From: Silene noctiflora | Taxonomy: Eukaryota; Streptophyta; Magnoliopsida; Caryophyllales; Caryophyllaceae | DNA: 20,130 nt | Direction: 5' to 3' | Assembly (NCBI GenBank): GCA_009801015.1 | Contig: VHZZ01000725.1 | Location: 46,401-66,530, forward strand | In this document: positions 1 through 8,936 of the stretch, one piece after another | Position numbering within the stretch: the stretch's first letter is position 1 | How the letters are laid out: each line of letters starts with the position of its first letter | Made by a program: the position numbers and the translations under genes | The notes under the pieces: generated by a model | The model's input: the letters and a program-made list of their open reading frames with translations, nothing else | What the model was told of the DNA's origin: nothing | The model's database searches: none

Positions 1-104
1 ATATATTATTGTAGATGTTGCTAAATTTTTGAATAATGCAATAATATATTACTGTAGATGTTGCTAAATTTTTTAATAATGCAATAATATATTACCGTAG
101 ATAG
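1..104. repeat. 43-bp AT-rich tandem repeat at the window edge
   Basis: Units start at 1, 44 and 87 (the last partial), each beginning ATATATTA and containing GTAGATGTTGC. The array probably extends to the left of the window. Confidence 0.8.
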
Positions 105-296
105 TAATTTGACACATATTTATTATTTACTATTAGTTTCGTGACAAAAAAATTCATTTAAAAAAAATCACACCTTAACTCAATTCTTTTTGATTAGTTT
201 TCCATTTCAAATTTTTTGTTTCATATCAAAATACAAAAGAGAGAAATAATAAATATAGCAAATTAATACACTAAAAAAATAAAAACTCTATATACC

Positions 297-322
297 GCGC
301 AATGGCGCTGGATCTGTACTAG
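297..322 (+). mobile_element. Helitron-like 3' terminus A
   Basis: A hairpin with stem GCGC (297-300 and 305-308) and loop AATG is followed after 10 nt by CTAG at 319-322 and then a T. A hairpin about 10 nt before CTRR at an A/T target is the standard 3' end of a Helitron. The body would lie to the left (5'); the AT-rich sequence from about 180 is shared with the copy at 5309-5397. No TC 5' end or coding capacity is seen. Confidence 0.55.
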
Positions 323-947
323 TAATTCTATGAAGTGAGATAATATTTTTCAACTTACATAGACATATCAATAGAATATTCTTATTTTGTTACATAAATG
401 AAATTGCACTTTATACTTATGATGTGATAGAAATATTTTACTACTATTTTTTTAAACAAACATGTTGGTCACAAACACTTTTTTAGCAAAGACTTTCTAA
501 TTAATTCTATAATTCTGTATTTTGATACAAACGTACTACAAAATTTACGTATAATACATTTTTTCTACACTTTAACTCAATATCTACCTCTACTACATGC
601 CTTCATGCTATGTAAACATTTAAATTTTGGTTAATTTTTCAATTTAACATATCTATAAATATATTTATTACAACACATGTCTTATCTGATTGTATTATTA
701 AGGTCATTACTCATTACTTATCGTTTATATTACGTCTTTAGTAGATGTAATGATATAATAACAACAATAATAATATTTTTAATAACAAAGTTAACAAAAT
801 AGTTTCAGTAACATATACGGAGTAAAAGTGTTGGACATTTTCTTTTGTAACTCTCATTACTAATAGTAAATTTTATATTAAATTTTAAGGGAAGTGAAAT
901 ATCAGTAATATAATTGTTAAATCCTTTAACATCTCTATTTAAAAAAA

Positions 948-974
948 CGCGCATTCGCGCGGTATCTAAACTAG
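948..974 (+). mobile_element. Helitron-like 3' terminus B
   Basis: Stem CGCGC (948-952) pairs with GCGCG (957-961) around loop ATTC. After 9 nt comes CTAG (971-974) followed by T. This is the same architecture and orientation as terminus A, about 650 bp downstream. The 324-947 stretch between them is AT-rich and holds nothing else I can name; it may be the body of this element. Confidence 0.6.
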
Positions 975-1119
975 TTAAGAAATAAACAGTTACAAAATGA
1001 TATCAAAAAAATATAAAGAATGATCATGTTAAGGTGTGAATGTGAGCTATAGTTATCGACCCTAAAGGCCTAAATATGATAAATAATTTTCAGTAGAAAT
1101 GATTTATTGGGACAATGGG

Positions 1120-1525
1120 GAGCTAATCCGACAAAATTAGCATGACCCGAATAACTTGAACCACACGCCCCTTATAAGGGGCACGATACGCCCAAGCTCG
1201 GTACGAAAAAAAATATAGGATCGGGTTAGGGCAAATCATGAGCCACTCGAACCGGCTTTTGGTCCTAACCTTAACCCGAGCCAATTTCTTATGTGTCTTC
1301 GAATCCTTTGCTTTCCAAATGTCGATGCAATTTTTACGGTGCGCATCGATGGTAACAACTACGGGTTCCCTCGTTACCAACAAAAAGATGTTAAGAACAT
1401 ACGGATTATATAAAATGGAGTTTCAAGTGGTCAAACACTCTCAAAATTATGCCATAGAAAAGAAGTCAACATACTTGAGTAAACTAAAGACACAAATTTT
1501 TCATCAAAACCAGCAAATTTTCTGA
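1120..1525. other. Less AT-rich intergenic block, unclassified
   Basis: This stretch has a higher GC content than its flanks and repeated CCCGA / CCGAG motifs at 1140-1280. Short open frames exist on both strands but show no coding features or splice structure. It may be an old transposon fragment. Confidence 0.25.
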
Positions 1526-1689
1526 GAATTGGTTTCCCATTAAATACCTGAAATATAATACATTTATAAATATAATGTATTAGAGGCTAAAAAATGAAAA
1601 GAAAAAATATGGAGTATAAAATTACTACTACTCATACTCATTATCATTATGTGAGAGGTCTCACAATAAGCACAACGCTTGCAGATATC

Positions 1690-1800
1690 AATTAGCTTAG
1701 TTAGTAAAGCGGTGGTACTCATAACCTGAGCTCAAACTCTATCAGCATCAAAATCGCTCTTATGGCTCTTACATTTGAGACCAAGGCCTTAAGGGTACCT
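1690..1800 (+). mobile_element. Decayed tRNA-derived SINE
   Basis: TAGCTTAGTTAGTAAAGCGG from 1693 resembles a polymerase III box A. The CCTGAGCTCAAACTCT stretch at about 1725-1740 is a damaged box B. The following AGCATCAAAATCGCTCTTA resembles the body of plant SINEs. No clear A tail or target duplication remains. Confidence 0.45.
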
Positions 1801-2055
1801 CATTTGCAGTTAATGAATGAAACATGACTAGTAGAGACTATAGAAGAGAAGAATAATTGAATGTTCAATATCGAACAGAGTACCAAAATACAAGTATACC
1901 ACAATGTTAAACTAGGCCACATCATTCTGTGTCGCGGCTTGAAGAAAAGTATGCCAATTTGTGACCCAATGTAAGCCATTTAACCTTGTAATTAAATGAG
2001 GAGCATATACGAATATTTGCGTTGGTCTCATGGCAAAGAAGGATTGTAATACTTA

Positions 2056-4863
2056 CTACGTCCATCTCTTGGATGGTGCTGTTTCCTGGGATACATTTAG
2101 GGTACGTCTTCTGTTGTTTCTGGGGCCGACACTTGATGAAAACCGGGTTATCCTCGGAGAAGGTACTGAACTATGTCTTTGATTCAATGATTTTTCCTGA
2201 AGCGGAGTCGTTGGTCGCGACCTTGGGATTTGAGGAGAAGGTTTATTGGATGAACTTGGGATGTTTGGAGGGGCTGATTGTCTGTGTCTCTTTGTCACAT
2301 TCTGGTTCTCACATGTAAAGCTCACTGAATTCACTTCCTCGGTTTTTACAGAAGAGATATGCTGCTTTTTAGAGGAGCTATCAGAATCAGAAGACGATGG
2401 GCTGGTTGTACTATCCATGTCGTAAAGGAGATTATCTGTCATTGTTGGCAGCTTCTTTTTCTCTATTTCTGGACCCGAATATGACCGCCTCCTCATCCTT
2501 GTCAGGCTCACAACCTGTAATAAGCAAGAGTCATTAGTTTATCTTATCTGATTTCGTCATTTATGCTACTGTCTAACTCACAAGTACATATACTTCAGTA
2601 TATCACATAAAGTCGTGGTTCAAAACCTGTTAGCATCGATACTTTGCCTCTACTTACATACGAAAAAACAGTCATATTCAATAAAGAAGATATGTAATTG
2701 ACAGTTTTTGAACCCATTTTTCCCTGGGTGATGAGGCAATCTAAAAACTTACGACTAGTGGGCGCAAAATCTATTAAATTTGCATCTTGATTTTCAGGGT
2801 TTCTAGGCGACAACTTAGTATCTCTGAAATATCAGAACCTCAAATTTAAAGATGAGATTAGCCTGTTAGAGCAATAGAGTACACGATATTAGGAGTAGAA
2901 CTTAAAAGAAACTATACTACCTTCTGTTCCAGAACAATCATGTCCTTCTTCAATCTGGTAATGATAGTGTTCTTCCTGCGAATAGTTTCTTCAAGATCTT
3001 CGATCCTCTGTTAGCAGAAGAATACTCTTACATTTTTACATGTACTGTAGAGTAACATTGGCGGAAATCAGAAAAAAAAAAGCTGTCAAAAAAAGATTTA
3101 CCTTTGAAGTGGCAGCATCTTTTGAGCGAATGAAGGCTGAAAGTTCCTTGATGGCAGCGTCTTTTTCTTCACATTCTTTCTTAAGATTGTAAGTATCTTG
3201 CTCCATTGCTAAGTTGTTTAGCTGAAACACAATTCAATGGACATACATTCATCATGACTCATGACAATTCTAAGTTGCTAGAGGCCTCCCAATCAGACAA
3301 ATCAGACACACGGCTAATTCAATTACCTGCATATCTGCAGCGGAAGTGATGCTAGAGGCTGCCCAATCTGACAAATCAGACATACGGCGTTCCTCTTGTT
3401 CTGTTTCATTAGAAACTGACAGCCTGCTTCTGAACATCTCATCCACTTTCACATTTGAGTTACCCTGGTAATGTTGATAAAGAAACTTCAGGTCATCTAT
3501 TTGGTTTCCTAATTCCTATTAGTCTCATTACCAGTCTCATTATCCGTGTTTAAATGCCATTTCGTGTAAGAGTCATTGTCGAAAATTATGTCACACAGAG
3601 AATATCAATGCAATGCTGCAACCTGTACGCAGTCGGATAACTCACAACAGTAGGCATAAAGAGTTTCTTAAGCTATTTTGCGACCTACTTTCCAAGAAAC
3701 CGTTACAAGCCAAACAAAGCATCAAGGAATCAAATGCATTACCGATAGATCATTTAATTGGGCTCGATGTTGATCACATAACCAGCAATCACTACATATA
3801 GAATCAGAGTTGCACGGAAAAGACGCTTCAGCTGACGAGAACTCCACAATCTTGGATGCACATGGAGCAGTCATACCTTGAGACTGGTCTTTTATACAAT
3901 TCATTTCCTCACATAAATTATCAAGCTTTTGCTGCATACTCATCAATATTTGATCCTGCATAAACAATGACGAAAAAAACATTCACCATCTTACAGTCGC
4001 GGAATTTGTCACAGACCTTTCAATTACATAAAATTAACACACGTCACATTTTTTCCAGAGGCGGTTCTAGGATTTGATGAAAGGGGATGCGTAAAAATTT
4101 TTAACAATGAAAATATCGAGTTATATGAAAAATAATATTGTCTTAATAACCACTGGACTCACCTAACTTATATGCTACTTTGCTAAGGAATACTGTAATT
4201 ATTTTTCGGGAAAGGGGTGCAGATGAACCCCCTGCACCCCCGCCAAAAACGCCACTCATTTCTTCCATTCATAAGGGCTCGCTCAAGATGAGAGTAAAAA
4301 CTTCAACTCCCTCCGTCCCAATCATTTATTTATTTATTTTTTATTATTTCTGAAAAGTATTTTAATCAAATGTAAACAAATGATCAAAACGGAGTACCTA
4401 AAAAGCATTACATTTGCACAACTTACTACCGAAAAAAATGAATTAATCAAACTTTAAGAGAAAAAAGAACAAAAAAAAAACATAAAATGTTACAAACCCT
4501 GAGTTCAATGCAATTCTTAAGCTGGCGAATCTGACGGTTCTTCTCACACCTAGAAGCGGCGACAGCAACGACAGCGACAATAAGAACCCGATGAATAGGA
4601 CTAAATAACTCCCAAGCCACAGCTTCACAGGGGCTCAATCCTCCCCCAATGGCTCGAGCCGAGGTAGCTTCCTCAGCCCCAATGAGTCGACCCTGAAGCG
4701 AAACCCAAGCCATAGCCGGTTTATTCCTGGTGGAGTCGGCTTTGATCGGGCTACTCGGCTTTGCAAAGCGGCTGGAAAGCCGACGTGGGTTGGTTGAAGT
4801 GAGTGGGATAGGGGAGAGTGTGACCAAATGTGACGGCGTAAAAACCGGGTTATCATCTTCCAT
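2056..4863 (-). CDS. Plant coiled-coil protein of unknown function, six exons, 460 aa
   Basis: Coding exons, read on the minus strand, are 4863-4498, 3955-3743, 3464-3327, 3221-3102, 3007-2921 and 2514-2056. All introns are GT-AG and all junctions are phase 0, giving 460 residues ending in TAA. The N-terminus (1-60) is Ser/Pro-rich. Residues 81-104 hold a compact segment, AVAWELFSPIHRV followed by LIVAVVAVAA, a short hydrophobic stretch that could be a membrane or buried helix. Cysteines 176, 179 and 182 form a CxxCxxC cluster. Residues about 235-315 are a Lys/Glu-rich heptad-like coiled coil. The C-terminal 145 residues are basic, Ser-rich and probably disordered. The start was chosen because it is the first ATG of the long open exon 1. 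The even phases and acidic-basic coiled coil make the model strong. I recall similar unnamed plant proteins but cannot assign a name or role; membrane tethering or a scaffold is only a guess. Confidence 0.85.
3278..3313 (-). repeat. Intronic echo of exon 3 of the coiled-coil gene
   Basis: These 36 bases in intron 3 match 3352-3387 in exon 3 at 32 positions, in the same orientation. Read in the exon's frame the copy gives RVSDLSDWEAS, against RMSDLSDWAAS in the exon. Confidence 0.85.
4057..4256. mobile_element. hAT-like MITE in intron 1 of the coiled-coil gene
   Basis: A 200-bp element starts AGAGGCGGTTCTAGG and ends CCCCCGCCAAAAACGCCACT, like the common plant GGCGGA-type MITEs with weak terminal inverted repeats. 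It is flanked by CATTTTTTCC (4047-4056) and CATTTCTTCC (4257-4266), an imperfect target duplication. A subterminal hairpin of GGGGTGCAG with CTGCACCCC lies near 4214-4240. Confidence 0.65.
4307..4394. mobile_element. Short Stowaway MITE in intron 1 of the coiled-coil gene
   Basis: The 88-bp element begins CTCCCTCCGTCCCAATCATT and ends ATGATCAAAACGGAG followed by TA. These are Stowaway terminal repeats with an AT-rich core. The left TA is mutated. Confidence 0.7.
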
Positions 4864-5026
4864 TGAGGAAGAAAAAGATGGGATTGAAGAGATTTTTTGA
4901 AATTGATTTGAATGAGAAATGTGAATGTTGTTGTAATAATGGTAAGAGAGGTTGGAATTTAATTGTTGGAGATTATTGGAATATGATTTTTTCTATTTTG
5001 GAAGTTTATTGATTTGGGAGGGAAAC

Positions 5027-5033
5027 ATTTATA
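5027..5033 (-). promoter_or_regulatory. Candidate TATA box of the coiled-coil protein gene
   Basis: The minus strand reads TATAAAT here, about 164 bp upstream of the ATG at 4863. The spacing would leave a 5' leader of about 130 nt. The surrounding DNA is AT-rich, so a chance match is possible. Confidence 0.35.
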
Positions 5034-5075
5034 TTTTGAAAATAATAACGTTGGGATTTGGGAGATGGGGAGGCT

Positions 5076-5281
5076 TAAAACGTGCAGAGCGTCTCCCTTG
5101 TAACGGGTCGGATCCTTGTGACGGATAATGTCACTCACAAAACGAATAGAGGGGACAAGGTGGGGGCACCCCCATGTGCTTTCCTCTCTCCTCTCATGGG
5201 CATTTTGTGAGACAAAAAGGTATCCGTCACAAGCTTGTGACGGATACCTTCCGTCACAAATGAGAATTTGCCTAAAACGTG
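5076..5281. mobile_element. Mutator-type MITE with 9-bp target duplication
   Basis: Perfect 9-bp direct repeats TAAAACGTG (5076-5084 and 5273-5281) flank a 188-bp element. Its ends are long imperfect inverted repeats containing CTTGTGACGGATA and GTCTCACAAAA. A 9-bp duplication with long inverted ends is the hallmark of Mutator-like elements. No transposase is encoded. It inserted just upstream of the coiled-coil gene promoter. Confidence 0.8.
5217..5250. repeat. 34-bp perfect palindrome inside the Mutator-type MITE
   Basis: The half-site AAGGTATCCGTCACAAG is followed directly by its exact reverse complement, centred on an AAGCTT. The cruciform-capable core lies in the 3' inverted repeat of the element. 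Confidence 0.95.
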
Positions 5282-5308
5282 AATCAATTAATAAGTGCTT
5301 TATAATTT

Positions 5309-5397
5309 ACTAGTACGGATCCGCGTATATTGTATTTTGATATGAAATAAAAAAAATTAAAAAATTAAAATGAAAAACTAATTAAAAATAATTAATA
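5309..5397 (-). mobile_element. Helitron-like 3' terminus C, related to A, hairpin altered
   Basis: On the minus strand this segment shares with 180-323 the string ATTTCATATCAAAATACAA-like sequence and the end GTACTAGT. Between them the GC hairpin is replaced by a short CGGATCCG palindrome. It is therefore a third, inverted member of the same family with a changed or shortened terminal hairpin. It abuts a Stowaway-like element at 5398. Confidence 0.5.
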
Positions 5398-5656
5398 TTT
5401 CCTCCATTCAACTCCACTCTACCACTTTGTTTTTTCACGTTTGACAACGCGTGTTTTACGCGGTAAATATCGTTAGTTACGTATTTGCAAAAATTATAAA
5501 AATTGGATATTTTTAATGTACTCGTAAAGACGAATCAAACAAGATCNCANATGAATATATTTTCACNNATGTATTGAGAGAAANTTGNAATTGAATAATT
5601 ATTTGCGAATAGTGTACATAAGTGAAAGTGGTAGAGTTGGAGTTGAATAGAAGAAG
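5398..5656 (+). mobile_element. Stowaway-like MITE, copy 1
   Basis: A 259-bp element with inverted ends of about 30 bp (TTTCCTCCATTCAACTCC and, at the other end, GGAGTTGAATAGAAGAAG). TA dinucleotides flank it at 5396-5397 and 5657-5658, as expected for Tc1/mariner-type insertion. It contains six N bases (5547, 5550, 5567, 5568, 5584, 5588). Confidence 0.8.
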
Positions 5657-5663
5657 TAATATA

Positions 5664-5921
5664 CTTCCTCCATTCAACTCCACTCTACCACTTTACTTTT
5701 TCACGTTTGTCAACGCGTATTTTACGCGGTAAATATCGTTAGCTACGTATTTGCAAAAATTATAAAAATTAGATATTTTTAATGTACTCGTAAAGACGAA
5801 TTAAACAAGATCCCACATGAATATATTTCCACTTATGTATTGAGAGAAATTTGCAATTGAATATTTAATTGTAAATAGTGTGTAAAAATGAAATTGGTAG
5901 AGTGGAGTTGAATGGAGGGAG
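5664..5921 (+). mobile_element. Stowaway-like MITE, copy 2
   Basis: A 258-bp close relative of copy 1 in the same orientation, beginning CTTCCTCCATTCAACTCC and ending GAGTTGAATGGAGGGAG. It is flanked by TA at 5662-5663 and 5922-5923. Only seven bases separate it from copy 1. Confidence 0.85.
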
Positions 5922-6338
5922 TACAAATTTCAATTTTCCTTTTAGTGAATAAATGAATTAGCACTAAGACAAGTAGTCAAACTTTTAGATTTTAAGACAC
6001 TCAGTATTACATGCCGTTAAGTCAATATCTATCGCCTTTAAGTATCTATCGATATATACAAGTATAATAGAGGAACCACTAAACATTAATTGTACACGTG
6101 TCAGTACTTCAACGATTTTTTTCCCTATCAACCCATCCCTAAAACCCTATTTTCCTACAAGTGCTATATTTAATATTTTTGCTTATTAAATACGGCTTTC
6201 GCATCCACAATGTATAAAATCTTCTCCCCCTAAATGCTTCCTTCATCTCAGTAAATAATCTTCAAAATTTTATCAGGTTTGCCTATTTAGATGCTCATCT
6301 CAATTAGTATATCTTATATTTCCTAAATTTGTCAACTA

Positions 6339-6597
6339 CTTCCTCCATTCAACTTCACTCTACCACTTTATTTTTTCACGTTTGCCAACGCGCGTTTTAA
6401 GCGCTAAATATCATTAGCTACGTAGTTGCAAAAATTATAAAAGTTAGATATTTTTAATGTCTTCGTAAAGACGAATCAAATAAGACCCCACATAAATATA
6501 TTTTCACGTGTTGTATTGAGCGAAAATTGAAATTAAAGACTTATTTGTGAATAGTGTAGAAAAATGAAATAAGTAGACTGGAGTTGAATGGAGGAAG
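6339..6597 (+). mobile_element. Stowaway-like MITE, copy 3
   Basis: A 259-bp relative of copies 1 and 2 with a little more divergence, flanked by TA at 6337-6338 and 6598-6599. It begins CTTCCTCCATTCAACTTC and ends GGAGTTGAATGGAGGAAG. The 5924-6336 stretch before it shows no gene or repeat that I recognise. Confidence 0.85.
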
Positions 6598-6599
6598 TA

Positions 6600-6740
6600 T
6601 CGTATTATTTTTTGAAGGGTTTGGGCCTTTTATTTTGGGCAAAAAAATCCATGGTCTAGCCCAAAATGGCCTAAAAGTATTTTTTTGCCCGGGTTTGGGC
6701 CAAGCGATTGACCCAAATTATGGTCCGACCCAGCCCACAT
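6600..6740. repeat. GGGCC/GGCCC-rich degenerate repeat
   Basis: Short motifs such as TTTGGGCC, AGCCCAAAATGGCC and GGGTTTGGGCC recur in both orientations. It is similar in kind to the stronger repeat at 7885-8140. Confidence 0.4.
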
Positions 6741-6812
6741 AATCAATAATGGATTGTTTTTTATAAAGTTCATCGAGTAGCATTAAATTATCAGAATTAC
6801 TTTTCGGAATTA

Positions 6813-7484
6813 CTTTTTCACATACGAATTTTACTCTTTCACATACACTTTTTTTCATAAACTTTCCATATGATACCNTTTTTTCTAAACCTAATCAATA
6901 CATGGCCTTTTCCCTAAAATCGAATCTAACTACTTTCAAAACTTGAATATTGAATGAATTATTCTACGATTAGTGAAGCAATTTTGTTGTCTATCAATTT
7001 TTAATATTGTTGNAATTGTTAGGTTTACTAGTAAGTGAAATTAATCAAATTCAGCAGCGCACAATCATTTGCAAAAGGAATTAGTCCTTGGACTATGTCT
7101 TCTTCGCCGAACTTCNTCGCTGGTTTCAAAAATCATTTGATTTGTCATTAAACTCCACATAGCGGCCCGCGAATTCATTTTCTTATTATGTATATATATG
7201 AAGGTTACATCCATTTTTGTCTTGGCTGTGTATTATTAGGACGACTGATTGTGTGGTGCGATTGGGTGTTGGACGGCTCAAGTGGGTGGTGCGTATGGGA
7301 GTTAGGACGGCTGGAGGCTAGAGTGGGTGCGTGTGAGTGGTCAGGTTGTCGGTTGTGAAGGGGGTGGTCAGGTGGTGGTGAAGGGAGGGAGAAAAAAATT
7401 AGTTGGATGAGTGATTGGAAAAAAATAACAAGGGTAAAAGAGTAAAATCTGTATGTGAAAGAGTAAAATCCGTATGTGAAAAAG
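6813..7484. mobile_element. Inverted-repeat-flanked segment, possible non-autonomous element
   Basis: 6813-6846 and 7451-7484 are inverted copies matching at 33 of 34 bases (motif CTTTTTCACATACG, then ATTTTACTCTTTCACATAC). They enclose about 600 bp with no gene. The interior has three N bases (6878, 7013, 7116) and a G-rich stretch at 7246-7390. A partial further copy of the motif lies near 7509-7535. No target duplication was identified, so transposon status is a guess. Confidence 0.45.
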
Positions 7485-7884
7485 CACGTCCCTTACTTTT
7501 TTATATATGAGTTTTACTCTCTCAAATACACTTTAATACTTTATAATCAATAATACACTTTAGTAAACTTTATAAAAAAGTATGGTTTTACATAATCAAT
7601 AATCATATATACGAGATTACGAGTATATAATTACGCATTTTAAAGTGACGATTGATTGTCTTTATTTTATTGATGGGAGAACAATTGATTCATTTGCACT
7701 TTATCACACAACACCAGCAATATCATAATGACTCTCGTTGCGAGATAAAGGGATAGATGTATGTAACCTTACCCTTGTGTTAGCAACCCAAAACCCCATT
7801 TTCGAATTACCAAAGAGCATTTTAGAAGTCATGAGAGCAGCTTAGTTGTCACTTGTCGTCAGTAGGGATGACCATCAGCACGAG

Positions 7885-8140
7885 CCGACCTGACCCGCCC
7901 TGTTTAGCCTCCTAGCAAACAGCCCGGCCCGGCCCGCCCAGACCCGCCCCCTCCCTGGCATGGCCCGGGTCACAATACCCAGACCGGCCGCCTCAGACCC
8001 GCCCCTAGCCCGGCCTCAGTCCGCCCTCCCCCTGGCCCGGGCCAGACACAATCCCAGCCTGGCCAAGCCCGCCCTCCCCCGGCTTGGCCCGGGTCTGACC
8101 AGAAGAGCCCGGCCCTCCCCTGGCCAGCCCGACCCGGCCC
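7885..8140. repeat. GC-rich degenerate tandem repeat
   Basis: CCCGGCCC, GACCCGCCC and CTGGCCCGGG motifs recur through a C-rich tract, in strong contrast to the AT-rich flanks. Open frames through it on both strands are Pro/Ala/Arg- or Gly-rich, an effect of composition rather than coding. Confidence 0.75.
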
Positions 8141-8725
8141 GACACCATCACTTCTACTCATCAGGCACTTATTTTCCCGCCTTAGTAAGACGTTGAAGAT
8201 ACGAGTAGCTCTGTTTGCGGAAAATGCAATCATACAAATCGCAATTGCTTCGATTAGGGTTTGTAATCCAAGATTTTCTCTTTCTCATTTCTCTTTGATT
8301 TAACTCAATTTAGCATTGCATAGTTAGTAATTGAGTTTCTTGATGCTTGAATTTTAAATTACGTGGAAATTATTGCCATTTAGTTCCAATTTGTTCGTCA
8401 CAATGTGATAGAATTTTCATTGATTTTAATCAGCGTTGACGTGATTCCGGTTGTTCGTCTGTAAATGATCAATTTCTTGACCTTGCTGTGCATAATTATG
8501 ATCTGGATGAATTTTATCTATGGTTTAAATTTCTCACGCAATGCTGCATTTATTTCATCACTATTCCTCGTCATACAGAATAATGAAGCATGAACTCGGA
8601 AGGTTTTTCAGTTGTACATCCGATATTCCGATCCCCTTACCCTGCAATTTGCTGTTGTATCGGTTGATTTGTTGAGGAAAAGAGATCAGATGTAACCCTA
8701 CTTTTTGATTTTCGATAGTTTAATG

Positions 8726-8936
8726 TACTCCCTCCGTCCCGGTCATTTGTTGTCCTTTGGTTTTGGCACAAAGACCAAGAAAAAGGAGGGAACCAATTAT
8801 GACATTACAAGTGGAATAAATTGAAGTTGAAAGATCAAATTACTCATCAAATAACATCCTAAAATAGAAATGACAACAATTGACTGAGATAACCAAAAAC
8901 GAAAAAGGACAACAAATGACCGTAAGAGAGGGAGTA
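8726..8936. mobile_element. Stowaway MITE with intact ends
   Basis: The element proper is 8728-8934, with TA at both sides. The left end is CTCCCTCCGTCCCGGTCATT and the right end is AATGACCGTAAGAGAGGGAG, and the inverted match continues inward through TTGTTGTCCTTT. Length is about 207 bp. Confidence 0.85.

Noticed and set aside
2022..2318. 98-codon plus-strand open frame
   Set aside because: It is antisense to the last exon of the coiled-coil gene, which has a full spliced model.
7960..8233. Overlapping open frames on both strands rich in Pro/Ala/Arg or Gly
   Set aside because: They result from the GC-rich repeat, with no start context, splice signals or recognisable domain.
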